A DNA stretch of 64,000 bases from Streptomyces zhaozhouensis (GCF_900230195.1 NZ_OCNE01000007.1:124001-188000), one strand, 5' to 3'; positions 22,672 to 31,129 are shown, numbered from the stretch's first letter. Translations and numbers: made by a program. The notes: generated by a model from the sequence alone, not told the origin.

Positions 22672-23256
22672 ATGGCAGTGCAACAGCCTTCGCGTCCCGT
22701 CAGCCTCGCCACCCCGGAGGCCGAGGACGCCGACGTGCCGTCCACGGCGCTCAGAGTGCTGGCGGTCGTCAGGATCGCGACCGGAATGGTGTTCCTGTGG
22801 CCGTTCCTCGACAAGGCCCTGGGCCTGGGGTACTCGACGCCCTCGGAGAACGCCTGGGTGCGTGGCGGGTCGCCCGCCGAGGGGTATCTGTCGAGCGTCA
22901 CGGTCGGGCCGCTGGAGTCCGTCTTCCAGTCCTGGGCCGGTGCGGCCCTCGTGGACTGGCTCTACATGGCCGGCATGGGGGGCCTGGGCGTGGCGCTCGT
23001 GCTGGGGATCGGGCTGCGGGTCACGGCGATCGCCGGGCCGCTGCTGATGCTGACGCTCTGGCTCAGCATGTACCCGCCGGCGCGGCACGCCTCCGACGGA
23101 ACGCCCACGATGTCGACGAACCCGCTCTTCGACCAGCACGTGGTCTACGCGGGGGTCATGGTCGCCGTGGCGCTCTGCTCCGCCGGCCGGGTCTACGGCC
23201 TCGGCGGCTGGTGGGAGCGCACGCAGCTGGTGCGCTCCTTCCCGTGGCTGCGCTGA
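22672..23256 (+). CDS. DoxX-family membrane protein
   Basis: This 194-residue protein has four hydrophobic segments and the DoxX-family features LRVLAVVRIATGMVFLWPFLD at the first helix and a late NPLFDQHVVYAGVM segment. DoxX-like proteins are poorly defined membrane proteins, linked in some bacteria to thiosulfate oxidation or redox stress. The ATG at 22672 has AAGGAG eight bases upstream. It is followed by two hairpins facing the LPMO gene. Confidence 0.88.
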   Translation: MAVQQPSRPVSLATPEAEDADVPSTALRVLAVVRIATGMVFLWPFLDKALGLGYSTPSENAWVRGGSPAEGYLSSVTVGPLESVFQSWAGAALVDWLYMAGMGGLGVALVLGIGLRVTAIAGPLLMLTLWLSMYPPARHASDGTPTMSTNPLFDQHVVYAGVMVAVALCSAGRVYGLGGWWERTQLVRSFPWLR

Positions 23257-23272
23257 CACGCCGTCACGGAAG

Positions 23273-23297
23273 CGACCGGGCCCCCGTGGCCCGGTCG
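23273..23297 (+). terminator. Terminator after the DoxX gene
   Basis: A perfect 10-bp stem CGACCGGGCC with a five-base loop, 17 bases after the DoxX stop. Confidence 0.7.
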
Positions 23298-23307
23298 TCC
23301 CCGAACT

Positions 23308-23349
23308 GCGGGCGCGTGGGGAGAGGATCGAGCCTCCCCACGCGCCCGC
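23308..23349. terminator. Second, longer hairpin terminator
   Basis: A perfect 16-bp stem (GCGGGCGCGTGGGGAG at 23308-23323 with 23334-23349) and 10-base loop, 34 bases beyond the LPMO stop on the minus strand. It likely ends the LPMO transcript. Confidence 0.75.
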
Positions 23350-23383
23350 GTCATGTCACGGGGCGTTCCCGCGAGGGTGCGTC

Positions 23384-23974
23384 TCAGAGGTCGACGTCCG
23401 AGCACGCGTAGAAGGCGTTCCCGGTGTCGGCGACGTTCCACACGGAGAGGATCAGGTGCCGGCCGGACTTGTCCGGCACGGTGCCCTGGTGGTTCTCCGT
23501 CTCGCCCGGCTGCGCGCCGTCCAGCGAGACGCTCAGGAACGGCTCCGGCTCCAGGTCGGCGCGGGTCAGCGGCTGCGTGGGGTCGTAGCTGTCGTTGGTG
23601 ATGTAGTAGTCGAACGTGGAGGTGCTGTGGCGCACGGTGAACGTCCAGCTGAACGTGGCCGACTGCCCCGGCGTGAGGTCCGTGGCGGGCCAGTCGCCGC
23701 CGCGCGGGTCGTCCAGCGGGGCGAACGGCGTGTTGCCGCCCGCGCAGATCGAGCCGTCGGCGGGGCCGGCGCCGGGGAAGCCCTTCGGGCCCTCGACGCT
23801 CTGCGGCTCCCACTGGATGGCGCCGCAGTCGCTCACCGCGCCCTCGGCGCACAGCTGCTGACGGCTGGGCGGGGACGTGGTGTAGCCGTGGGCCGAAGCC
23901 GTGGTGCTGGTGGCGAACACCGTCGCCACGGCGAGTCCGGCGCCGGTCGCGGCGGTGAGGATCGTCTTTCGCAT
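23384..23974 (-). CDS. AA10 lytic polysaccharide monooxygenase, chitin type
   Basis: This 196-residue secreted copper enzyme has a signal peptide ending TTASA, leaving His at the mature N-terminus (HGYTTSPPSRQ, residue 29). The second copper ligand is His in TVRHSTSTFDYYIT (about 116). QWEPQSVEGPKGFP, ADGSICAGGN and the C-terminal ILSVWNVADTGNAFYAC follow the CBP21-type chitin-active enzymes closely. It would cleave crystalline chitin oxidatively outside the cell. It has no separate binding module. DasR-like sites and a LacI-type palindrome lie upstream, with a LacI regulator gene divergent. Confidence 0.93.
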   Translation of the reverse strand: MRKTILTAATGAGLAVATVFATSTTASAHGYTTSPPSRQQLCAEGAVSDCGAIQWEPQSVEGPKGFPGAGPADGSICAGGNTPFAPLDDPRGGDWPATDLTPGQSATFSWTFTVRHSTSTFDYYITNDSYDPTQPLTRADLEPEPFLSVSLDGAQPGETENHQGTVPDKSGRHLILSVWNVADTGNAFYACSDVDL

Positions 23975-23999
23975 ACTTCGCTCCCGGATGTCGTGGGGG

Positions 24000-24011
24000 A
24001 GGAGCGCTCCT
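24000..24011. promoter_or_regulatory. LacI-type palindrome upstream of the LPMO gene
   Basis: AGGAGCGCTCCT is a perfect 12-bp palindrome sharing the GGAGCGCTCC core of the CebR sites at 21614 and 22219. It is 26 bases from the LPMO ATG, so it probably lies in its leader or promoter. Either CebR or the adjacent LacI regulator could bind. Confidence 0.6.
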
Positions 24012-24023
24012 GGGGGGAGTAGC

Positions 24024-24037
24024 GCGGTCTAGACCAA
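24024..24037. promoter_or_regulatory. DasR-responsive element (dre)
   Basis: The core GGTCTAGACC (24026-24035) is a perfect palindrome and CGGTCTAGACCA matches the dre consensus TGGTCTAGACCA at 11 of 12 positions. DasR is the GlcNAc-responsive GntR regulator of chitin genes. The site is 50-60 bp from the LPMO start and about 60 bp from the LacI start. Confidence 0.75.
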
Positions 24038-24066
24038 GGGGGACGTTACTGCGAGCTTTTCGTCAT

Positions 24067-24077
24067 GTCCAGACCAA
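24067..24077. promoter_or_regulatory. Second half-conserved dre-like copy
   Basis: GTCCAGACCAA repeats GTCTAGACCAA (24027-24037) with one change and a 40-bp offset, close to four helical turns. Direct repeats of this type occur in Streptomyces chitinase promoters. Confidence 0.5.
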
Positions 24078-24096
24078 TGAATCGTGAGGGGTGGCC

Positions 24097-25257
24097 ATGT
24101 CCATCGCGTCCGTCAGATCCGTCAGTCCCGTCCCGTCCGTCACGCCGGTGAACCGGTCGCGCCCCCGGGGCGGCGAGGCGGCCGGCCCCGACCGGCCCGC
24201 GCGCGGCGCCGCCTCGGGCCCCACGACGCTCCGTCAGGTCGCCCGTGCCGCCGACGTGTCCATGGCCACCGTCTCCCGCGTGCTGGCCGGAAACTATCCC
24301 GTGGCTCCCCGCACCCGCCAGCGCGTGCTCCGCGCCGTCCGGGAACTCGACTACGTCGCCAACAGCCACGCCCGCGCCCTGCGCGGCCACGCGACCCCCA
24401 CCGTCGCCCTGGTCCTCGCCGACCTCAGGGACGAGGCCGTCGCGCGGATCGCGCAGGGCGTCGAGGAGGAGGCCGCGCGCCACGGCCGCAGCTGCCTCAT
24501 CGGCACCACCAGGGGCGACCCGGAGCGCGAGCGCTCCGTGCTGCGCGCGATGCGGCAGCACGGAGCGGGCGCGGTCATCCTCATCGGCGGAGGCGCTCAG
24601 GAACGCGGCCACCAGGAGGAGTTATCGGCCATCGCCGGCTCCCTGGCGGCCGCCGGCTCCCGCCTGGTGTTCTGCGGCCGCCCCACCCCGGACGCCGCCA
24701 CCCCCGCCGCCGTCGTCGAGTACGACAACGAGGGGGGCGCGCACGCCGTCGTCAGCCGGCTGCTGGTGGAGGGCCACCGCCGGGTGCTCTTCCTCGGCCC
24801 GGCCGCCGGGTCGACCACGGCCTCCGGCCGACTCGCGGGCTACCGGCGGGCGTTGGCCGACTTCGACCTGCCGTTCCGCCCCGAGCTGGTGGTCGGCGGC
24901 GGCCTCGGCCGGGCCGAGGCCCGCGACCGACTCGCCCGCCGGCTGGTCGGCGGCTCCGACTTCACGGCCGTCTTCGCCGTGACCGACAACGCCGCCTCCG
25001 GCGCCCTCGCCGCCCTGCGCGAGGCCGGCCTGCGCGTGCCGGACGACGTCTCGCTCGTCGGCTACGGCGACGCCGACTGCGCCACCGACCTGCGGCCTGG
25101 GCTGACCACCGTCCACGTTCCCTACACCGAACTGGGCCGCACCGCCGTGCGGTCGGCACTCGGCGAGGACGCGCGCGCCGCTCCGCGCGCGCCGCTCGGC
25201 ACCCACGTGGTGCTCCGCGAGTCCACCGCCCCGCCGCCGCGCCGCCGCCCCGGCTGA
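24097..25257 (+). CDS. LacI-family regulator with a TTA codon
   Basis: This 386-residue regulator has an N-terminal extension of about 40 residues, then the LacI helix-turn-helix (TLRQVARAADVSMATVSRVL) and hinge, then the periplasmic-binding-like sensor domain. The ATG at 24097 was preferred to the GTG at 24091 for spacing to GTGAGG. Codon 176 (24622-24624) is TTA, the bldA-dependent leucine codon, which would tie its translation to development. It is divergent from the LPMO gene and may control it through the palindrome at 24000; the ligand is unknown. Confidence 0.9.
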   Translation: MSIASVRSVSPVPSVTPVNRSRPRGGEAAGPDRPARGAASGPTTLRQVARAADVSMATVSRVLAGNYPVAPRTRQRVLRAVRELDYVANSHARALRGHATPTVALVLADLRDEAVARIAQGVEEEAARHGRSCLIGTTRGDPERERSVLRAMRQHGAGAVILIGGGAQERGHQEELSAIAGSLAAAGSRLVFCGRPTPDAATPAAVVEYDNEGGAHAVVSRLLVEGHRRVLFLGPAAGSTTASGRLAGYRRALADFDLPFRPELVVGGGLGRAEARDRLARRLVGGSDFTAVFAVTDNAASGALAALREAGLRVPDDVSLVGYGDADCATDLRPGLTTVHVPYTELGRTAVRSALGEDARAAPRAPLGTHVVLRESTAPPPRRRPG

Positions 25258-25261
25258 GAGG

Positions 25262-25294
25262 CGGGCGGCACCGCCGGACCGGCGGTGCCGCCCG
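25262..25294. terminator. Bidirectional hairpin terminator
   Basis: A 33-base near-perfect palindrome (CGGGCGGCACCGCCGG, A, complement) fills the gap between the LacI stop and the stop of the convergent oxidoreductase gene. Confidence 0.8.
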
Positions 25295-26872
25295 TCACCT
25301 CCCCAGCACCGCCATCGCCGCGTTGTGGCCGCCGACCCCGCTGACCCCGCCGCCGCGCACCGCGCCCGCGCCGCACAGCAGCACGTTGCGGTGCCCGGTC
25401 GCCACGCCCCACCGCTCCGCCTGGTCCGCCGGCTCCCCCTCCTCCGCGCGGTGGGGGAAGGCCAGGTCGCCGTGGAAGATGTGGCCGCCCGGCAGCCGCA
25501 GCTCGTCCTCCAGGTCGCCCGGGGTCCGCACCTCAAGGCACGGGCGCCCGTCGGCGTCCACGGCCAGGCAGTCGGCCAGCGGCTCCGCGAGGTGGGTGTC
25601 CAACGCCGCGAGCGCGTCGGCCACCAGCCGCTCGCGCGTCCGCTCCCGGTCCGCCGGGTCGCCGGAGAAGAGCCGCGCCGGGGTGTGCAGCCCGAAGAGC
25701 GTCATCGTGTGGTATCCGTCGGCCGCCAGCGCGGGGGAGAGGATCGTCGGGTCGGTCAGCGAGTGGCAGTACACCTCGCTCGGCGGCACGGTCGGCGGCC
25801 TCCCGGCCGCCGCCTCGCGGTAGGCCGTCTCCAACTCGGCGTAGCCCTCGGCCACATGGAAGGTCCCCGCGAACGCCTCCCTCGGGTCCACGGCCGGGTC
25901 GCGCAGCGCCGGCAGGCGGCGCAGCAGCATGTTCACCTTCAGCTGGGAGCCCTCGGGCGCCGGCGGCCCGGGTTCGCCCAGCAGCCGGGCCAGTTCGCTC
26001 GGCGAGGCGTTGACCAGCACCGTCCCGGCCCCCAGCACGCCCTCGCCGGCGTCCGTCCGCCACGCCACCTCGGCTCCCCGCCCGTCCGTGGCGATCCCCG
26101 TCACCTCGTGGCCCGTGGCGATCTCCGCCCCGGCGGCGACCGCCGCCTCCAGCAGCGCACCCGTCACCGCGCCCATCCCGCCCACGGGCACGTCCCAGTC
26201 GCCGCTGCCCTGGCCGATCACGTGGTAGAGGAAGCAGCGGTTCTGCGCCAGCGACGGGTCGTGGGCGTGCGCGAAGGTGCCGATCAACGCGTCGGTGAGT
26301 ACCACACCGCGCACCAGGTCGTCGGCGAAGGTCTCCTCCACGGTCTCGCCCAGCGGGCGCTCGAAGACCGCCGACCAGACCGCCTCGTCCGCCACCCTGG
26401 CCCGCAGCTCCGCGCGGCTGGGCAGCGGTTCCGTCAGCGTCGGGAACACCCGACCGGCAAGCCGCCCCGTGCGGGCGTAGAATGCGCGCCAGGCGACGTA
26501 CTCCCGTTCGTCGCCGGTCAGCCGCGTGAACGACGTGCGCACCCGCTCCTCCCCGTCGCCGACGAGCAGTCCCGTCGGGGCGCCGTCCCGCACCGTCGGC
26601 GTGTAGGAGGCGAACGGGCGCCGCCGCAGTTCGAGCCGCAGCCCCAGGTCCTGGACGACGCGCCGCGGCAGCAGGCTGACCAGGTAGGCGAACCGCGACA
26701 GCCGGGCCGCGACCCCGGGGAACGGCGTGCCGGAGACGGCGGCGCCCCCGGCGGCGTCGAGCCGCTCCAGCACCGCCACCCGGCGGCCGGCCCCGGCCAG
26801 ATAGGCGGCGGCGACCAGTCCGTTGTGGCCGCCGCCCACGATCACCACGTCATACCGCGAACGACTGGGCAT
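25295..26872 (-). CDS. FAD-dependent phytoene-desaturase-like oxidoreductase
   Basis: This 525-residue protein begins with a classic dinucleotide-binding fold, VVIVGGGHNGLVAAAYLAGAG, and ends GGGVSGVGGHNAAMAVLG, the FAD-contact motif of the CrtI/PYROXD2-type family. Middle segments (LVNASPSELARLLG, DWDVPVGGMGAVTGAL) agree. It is not within a carotenoid cluster, so a carotenoid substrate is unlikely. The ATG at 26872 has only AAGAG upstream. It diverges from an ABC exporter gene. Confidence 0.88.
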   Translation of the reverse strand: MPSRSRYDVVIVGGGHNGLVAAAYLAGAGRRVAVLERLDAAGGAAVSGTPFPGVAARLSRFAYLVSLLPRRVVQDLGLRLELRRRPFASYTPTVRDGAPTGLLVGDGEERVRTSFTRLTGDEREYVAWRAFYARTGRLAGRVFPTLTEPLPSRAELRARVADEAVWSAVFERPLGETVEETFADDLVRGVVLTDALIGTFAHAHDPSLAQNRCFLYHVIGQGSGDWDVPVGGMGAVTGALLEAAVAAGAEIATGHEVTGIATDGRGAEVAWRTDAGEGVLGAGTVLVNASPSELARLLGEPGPPAPEGSQLKVNMLLRRLPALRDPAVDPREAFAGTFHVAEGYAELETAYREAAAGRPPTVPPSEVYCHSLTDPTILSPALAADGYHTMTLFGLHTPARLFSGDPADRERTRERLVADALAALDTHLAEPLADCLAVDADGRPCLEVRTPGDLEDELRLPGGHIFHGDLAFPHRAEEGEPADQAERWGVATGHRNVLLCGAGAVRGGGVSGVGGHNAAMAVLGR

Positions 26873-27011
26873 GGCTCTTGGTAACACGGCCGCCGTCGTC
26901 GGGCCAGCCGCCCGACCGCGCCCGGGAGCGGTCGTACGCTGGTGGATCGCCCTCCGCCCCCGGCTCCCCGACGCGGACGCCGGGGAACCGTCACACCGTC
27001 GAAGGAGCCCA

Positions 27012-28907
27012 TTGCCCCACCTCGCACCCCCGGCGCCGACCACCCCCGCGACAGGTGACGACGCCGAACCCAAGCCTCCGCCACAGCTCCGTCGCATCCT
27101 CCGCCTCTTCACCCCCTACCGCGGTCGCCTCGCCCTCGTGGGGCTGCTGGTGGGCGCGTCCTCCCTGGTCGCGGTCGCCTCCCCGTTCCTCCTCCGCGAG
27201 ATCATCGACGTGGCGCTGCCCGAGCGGCGCACCGGGCTGCTCACCGCCCTGGCGCTCGGCATGGTCGCCGCGACCCTGGTCAGCAGCGTCTTCGGCGTCC
27301 TCCAGACCCTGATCTCCACCACCGTGGGCCAGCGGGTGATGCACGACCTGCGCACCGGCGTCTACGGCAAGCTCCAGCAGATGCCGCTGGCGTTCTTCAC
27401 CCGGACCCGCACCGGCGAGGTCCAGTCCCGGATCGCCGGCGACATCGGCGGGATGCAGGCGACCGTCACCTCGACGGCGACCTCCCTGGTCTCCAACCTC
27501 ACGGCCGTGACCGCCACCCTCGTCGCCATGGTCGCGCTGGACTGGCGGCTGACGCTGGTCTCCGTGGCGCTGCTGCCGTTCTTCGTCTGGATCGCCCGCC
27601 GGGTCGGCCGGGAGCGCAAGCGGATCACCGCCCGCCGCCAGGGGCAGATGGCCGGCATGGCCGCGATGGTCACCGAGTCGCTGTCCGTCAGCGGCATCCT
27701 GCTCGGCCGCACGATGGGGCGGGCGGAGACGCTCACCGAACGCTTCTCCGCGGAGTCGGAGAAGCTGGTCGCCCTGGAGGTGCGCGCCAGCATGGCGGGG
27801 CGGTGGCGGATGGCCACCATCGGCATGATCATGGGCGCCATCCCGCCGCTCCTCTACTGGTCCGCCGGCGCCCTGGCCCAACTCGGCGGGAACCCGCCGT
27901 CGATCGGCACCCTGGTGGCCTTCGTCGGCCTGCAACAGGGCCTGTTGCGCCCCGCCACCTCGCTGCTCTCCACCGGCGTCGACATCCAGGCGTCGCTCGC
28001 CCTCTTCCAACGCGTCTTCGAGTACCTCGACCTCCCGGTGGACATCACCGAACGTCCGAAGCCCGTGACGCTGGAACGCCCGCGCGGCGAGGTCGCCTTC
28101 GAGCACGTCACCTTCCGCTACGACCCGGCCGCCCGGCCCACCCTCGACGACGTCGACCTCACGGTGCCCGCCGGCAGCTCGCTCGCCGTGGTCGGCGCGA
28201 CGGGTGCGGGCAAGTCCACCCTCGGCTACCTGGTGCCCCGGCTCTACGACGTCACCGGCGGGCGGGTCACCCTCGACGGTGTCGACGTGCGCGACCTGTC
28301 GTTCGCGTCGCTGGCCAGCACGGTGGGCGTGGTCTCGCAGGAGACCTATCTGCTCCACGCGTCGATCGCCGAGAACCTGCGGTTCGCCAAGCCGGACGCC
28401 ACCCAGGGCGAGCTGGAGGAGGCCGCCCGCGCCGCCCAGATCCACGACCACATCGCGGCGCTGCCCGACGGGTACGCGACGGTGGTGGGGGAGCGGGGCT
28501 ACCGCTTCTCCGGCGGGGAGAAGCAGCGCCTGGCGCTGGCCCGCACCATCCTGCGCGACCCGCCGGTGCTGGTGCTGGACGAGGCGACCAGCGCCCTGGA
28601 CACCCGCACCGAGCACGCCGTGCAGCGCGCGATCGACGCGCTCGCCGCCGGCCGCACGGTGATCACCATCGCGCACCGGCTCTCCACGGTCCGGGACGCC
28701 GACCAGATCGTGCTGCTGGACGGCGGCCGCGTCCTCGAACGCGGCACCCACGAGCAGCTGTTGGCACTCGACGGCCGCTACGCCGCGCTGGTCGCCCGCG
28801 AGACGACGCCCGGCGGGACGGCGCCCGGCGGGACGGCGCCCGGCGAGGCGGCGAGCGGCGGTGCCGCCGCCCGACGGGACGGCCCCAGCGTGGAGTTGAC
28901 CCCCTGA
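27012..28907 (+). CDS. ABC exporter, probably homodimeric
   Basis: A 631-residue half-transporter with an exporter membrane domain (about 28-310) and a complete ATPase domain: Walker A GATGAGKST, signature FSGGEKQR, Walker B VLVLDEATSALD, switch His in IAHRLST. With all sites intact and no partner gene, it should act as a homodimer. TTG at 27012 was chosen for the GAAGGAG just before it; earlier frames overlap the divergent oxidoreductase. The C-terminus carries three copies of a PGGTA-like pentapeptide from a 15-bp DNA repeat. Substrate unknown. Confidence 0.88.
   Translation: MPHLAPPAPTTPATGDDAEPKPPPQLRRILRLFTPYRGRLALVGLLVGASSLVAVASPFLLREIIDVALPERRTGLLTALALGMVAATLVSSVFGVLQTLISTTVGQRVMHDLRTGVYGKLQQMPLAFFTRTRTGEVQSRIAGDIGGMQATVTSTATSLVSNLTAVTATLVAMVALDWRLTLVSVALLPFFVWIARRVGRERKRITARRQGQMAGMAAMVTESLSVSGILLGRTMGRAETLTERFSAESEKLVALEVRASMAGRWRMATIGMIMGAIPPLLYWSAGALAQLGGNPPSIGTLVAFVGLQQGLLRPATSLLSTGVDIQASLALFQRVFEYLDLPVDITERPKPVTLERPRGEVAFEHVTFRYDPAARPTLDDVDLTVPAGSSLAVVGATGAGKSTLGYLVPRLYDVTGGRVTLDGVDVRDLSFASLASTVGVVSQETYLLHASIAENLRFAKPDATQGELEEAARAAQIHDHIAALPDGYATVVGERGYRFSGGEKQRLALARTILRDPPVLVLDEATSALDTRTEHAVQRAIDALAAGRTVITIAHRLSTVRDADQIVLLDGGRVLERGTHEQLLALDGRYAALVARETTPGGTAPGGTAPGEAASGGAAARRDGPSVELTP
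28809..28853 (+). repeat. 15-bp tandem repeat in the exporter C-terminus
   Basis: CCCGGCGGGACGGCG occurs at 28809-28823 and 28824-28838 and with one change at 28839-28853. It encodes PGGTA, PGGTA, PGEAA. Copy number could vary between strains without a frameshift. Confidence 0.85.
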
Positions 28908-28967
28908 CGCTCCTTGCCCCCTTGCCGTTCGCCCCCGAGGGCGGGCCCCCACCCCCTGCGGGGCCGC

Positions 28968-29351
28968 TCAGGCCCCCGGCGCCGGGGTCGCGGAGTCGAT
29001 CAGACCCTGGAGCGTGGCCCGGGTGCTCGTGAGCGCGGCGATCCGCTCGTCGTGGGCGCGCAGGTGGTCCACCAGCAGGGGCACCGCGCACGGGTCGAGC
29101 CGGTCGTGTTCGCGGACGCAGGTGAGCAGCTCGTGGAGTACCCGTGCGGGGAGCCCGGCGGAGAGCAGCACCCGGATGTGCCGGACCTGCTCGACGGCGG
29201 AGGGGGCGAAGAGCCGCTGACCGGTCGATGAACGCGTGGCCTCGATCAGACCCAGGTTCTCGTAGTGGCGCACCATGCGCGGGCTCGCCCCGGTGCGTGC
29301 GGCGAGCTCACCGACGCGGAGACGGGCGTTCTCCGAGCTTGCCCTTGCCAC
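28968..29351 (-). CDS. MerR-family transcriptional regulator
   Basis: This 127-residue regulator has the MerR winged helix at the N-terminus (LRVGELAARTGASPRMVRHYENLGLI, about residues 9-34) followed by a coiled-coil helix. It has no cysteine pair typical of metal sensors of the family, though single Cys residues occur in the LLTCVREHDRLDPC segment. GTG at 29351 has AGGAG nine bases upstream. It is divergent from the class IV aminotransferase gene and may control it. Confidence 0.88.
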   Translation of the reverse strand: MARASSENARLRVGELAARTGASPRMVRHYENLGLIEATRSSTGQRLFAPSAVEQVRHIRVLLSAGLPARVLHELLTCVREHDRLDPCAVPLLVDHLRAHDERIAALTSTRATLQGLIDSATPAPGA

Positions 29352-29377
29352 CGGTGTCAACTCCTATGGTCGCCGCC

Positions 29378-30178
29378 ATGATGTTCTCGCTCACCCAGTT
29401 CAATGGTAGGCCGGCCACCGTCGAGGACCTGGCTCCTTTGGCCTTCGCCGGCCACGCCCACTTCACCGCCTTCCAGGTTCGCGACCACGCCGTCCGGGGG
29501 CTGGATCTCCACCTCGACCGCCTGCGCACAGCCAGCGACACGCTCTTCGGCCGGAGCCTCCCGGACGAACGGATCACCGCCTATCTGCGTGCCGCGCTCG
29601 AAACCGCGGGCCCCGACTGCTCGTTGACGTGCTACCTGACCACACGCCCCGGGGAGTTCGCGCTGGCCGGGGATGCCGCCGTGCTCGACGTGCTCGTCAG
29701 GGCCACCGACCCGGTGCGGGCCCCGGTGGGCCCGGTCGCGCTCGACCTGGTACGGCACGAGCGCCACCTGCCGGGGGTCAAGCACGTGGGTGAGGTGGCC
29801 AAAACCCGTTTCATGCGACGGGCTCACGCGAACGGGTTCGACGACGCGGCCTTCGAGGACCGCACCGGCCGACTCAGCGAGGCGACCATCTGGAACCTCG
29901 CGTTCTGGGACGGCGAGTCCGTGATCTGGCCCGACGCGGACCGGCTGCCCGGAGTGACCATGCGGATACTGAGTCGCCGCCTGCGCGCCCGTGGTGTGCC
30001 CCAGCGGACCCGCGCGGTCCGCCGCGCCGACCTCGACGGGCTCGCCGCCGTGGTGATGAACTCGTGGTCGCCCGGCGTTCCCGTCTCCCGTATCGGGGAC
30101 CGGAGGCTGGTCGACGACCCGGCGTTCGTCACGCTCCTCGGTGACGCCTACGCCGACGAGCCGCCGACGCGACCCTGA
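29378..30178 (+). CDS. Class IV aminotransferase-like protein
   Basis: This 266-residue protein matches the class IV (branched-chain aminotransferase/aminodeoxychorismate lyase) fold. GVKHVGEVAKTRFMRRA probably holds the PLP lysine and LSEATIWNLAFW the PLP-phosphate and substrate contact segment that follows it. It is a little shorter than typical BCATs. Substrate unknown. Starts at 29366, 29378 or 29381 are all in frame; the latter pair fits the family start (MFSLTQFNG). The MerR gene diverges upstream. Confidence 0.8.
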   Translation: MMFSLTQFNGRPATVEDLAPLAFAGHAHFTAFQVRDHAVRGLDLHLDRLRTASDTLFGRSLPDERITAYLRAALETAGPDCSLTCYLTTRPGEFALAGDAAVLDVLVRATDPVRAPVGPVALDLVRHERHLPGVKHVGEVAKTRFMRRAHANGFDDAAFEDRTGRLSEATIWNLAFWDGESVIWPDADRLPGVTMRILSRRLRARGVPQRTRAVRRADLDGLAAVVMNSWSPGVPVSRIGDRRLVDDPAFVTLLGDAYADEPPTRP

Positions 30179-30193
30179 GAGCGGGGTCTGTCG

Positions 30194-30220
30194 GCCGCGG
30201 GCCGCCGCCCCCGCCGCGGC
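30194..30220. terminator. Possible bidirectional hairpin
   Basis: GCCGCGG (30194-30200) pairs with CCGCGGC (30214-30220) between two convergent genes. Short stem, so only a weak call. Confidence 0.3.
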
Positions 30221-30224
30221 GCGT

Positions 30225-30626
30225 TCAGCGCAGCCGGCCGGCGGCCGCGAGGTCGTCGAGGACCGCGTGGTCGACGGGCGCGGTGCGCTCCCGGTCGGCG
30301 AGGGTCAGCCAGGCGATCTCCTCGATCTCGCTGCTGGCCGTGAGCGTGCCGGTGTAGTCGGCGGTGTAGCAGGCCATGGTGACCAGCGTCCCCTCCGGAT
30401 GCCCGTGCGCCTGCGCGGTGTAGGTCCCGACGTGGCGCGCGGTGGCCGGATCGATGGCGACCGTCAGCTCCTCGCGCACCTCCCGGCTGAGCGTCTCCAG
30501 ATCGCTCTCGCCCGGGGCACGCTTGCCACCGGGAATGTAGAACACATCCTTTCCCTTAGAACGTGCGCCCAGAATCCTCCCCTCCTCCAGGTGCACCCAT
30601 GCCACGGTGTCGATCGTCGTGCTCAC
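30225..30626 (-). CDS. NUDIX hydrolase
   Basis: This 133-residue protein has the NUDIX box GGKRAPGESDLETLSREVRE followed by ELT, matching GX5EX7REUXEE; the terminal conserved G is T. It would hydrolyse a nucleoside diphosphate linked to another moiety; the substrate cannot be read. GTG at 30626 has GGGAG close upstream. It lies at the end of a minus-strand run of small enzymes. Confidence 0.88.
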   Translation of the reverse strand: MSTTIDTVAWVHLEEGRILGARSKGKDVFYIPGGKRAPGESDLETLSREVREELTVAIDPATARHVGTYTAQAHGHPEGTLVTMACYTADYTGTLTASSEIEEIAWLTLADRERTAPVDHAVLDDLAAAGRLR

Positions 30627-30729
30627 CGTCTCCCGCCCTCCGGCCGTCGTCGTCCCGCCCCGCGGCAGCGCGGGGCGGCGGCGGGACGATGGTGCCACGG
30701 GCCGGGGCCGTCGAACGCGGCGGGCCGCC

Positions 30730-31122
30730 TCAGCGGACGGTGGGGCGCACCGCGGCCCGCCGTTCTGGCGGGAAGACGCAGAACTCGTTGCCCTCGGGGT
30801 CGGACAGCACGTCCCAGCCGTCGCCGGGCCCCGCGCCGCGCCGGAGCAAAGTGGCGCCCATGGCCAGCAGTTCCTCGGTGTCGCCCCGGACGTCGAAGTG
30901 CATCCGGTTCTTGCCCGACGTGGGCGCGGCCACCGGGTTCAGCCAGATCGAGGGCCCCTCGCCGAGCGGGTCGCGGATGTGCACCGGCCACTGGGGCGGC
31001 CAGGGGCCGTCCTCCCCCGCGGGATGGCGCCGTTCGTACCCCAGCGCCGCGCACCACCAGTCGGCGAGCGCCTGGTGGTCGACGGCGTCGAGCGCCAGCT
31101 CCTTGAACCGCGCCGGCGGCAC
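30730..31122 (-). CDS. VOC/glyoxalase-like protein
   Basis: A 130-residue protein of the vicinal-oxygen-chelate superfamily: LALDAVDHQALADWWCAAL at the start, KNRMHFDVR in the middle, and DVLSDPEGNEFCVFP at the end. The His and Glu of those last two motifs are typical metal-ligand positions. The single motif set means it should dimerise. It starts as GTG 7 bases after the stop of the PPOX gene and is likely co-transcribed. Confidence 0.85.
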   Translation of the reverse strand: MPPARFKELALDAVDHQALADWWCAALGYERRHPAGEDGPWPPQWPVHIRDPLGEGPSIWLNPVAAPTSGKNRMHFDVRGDTEELLAMGATLLRRGAGPGDGWDVLSDPEGNEFCVFPPERRAAVRPTVR

Positions 31123-31129
31123 GGGGCGC

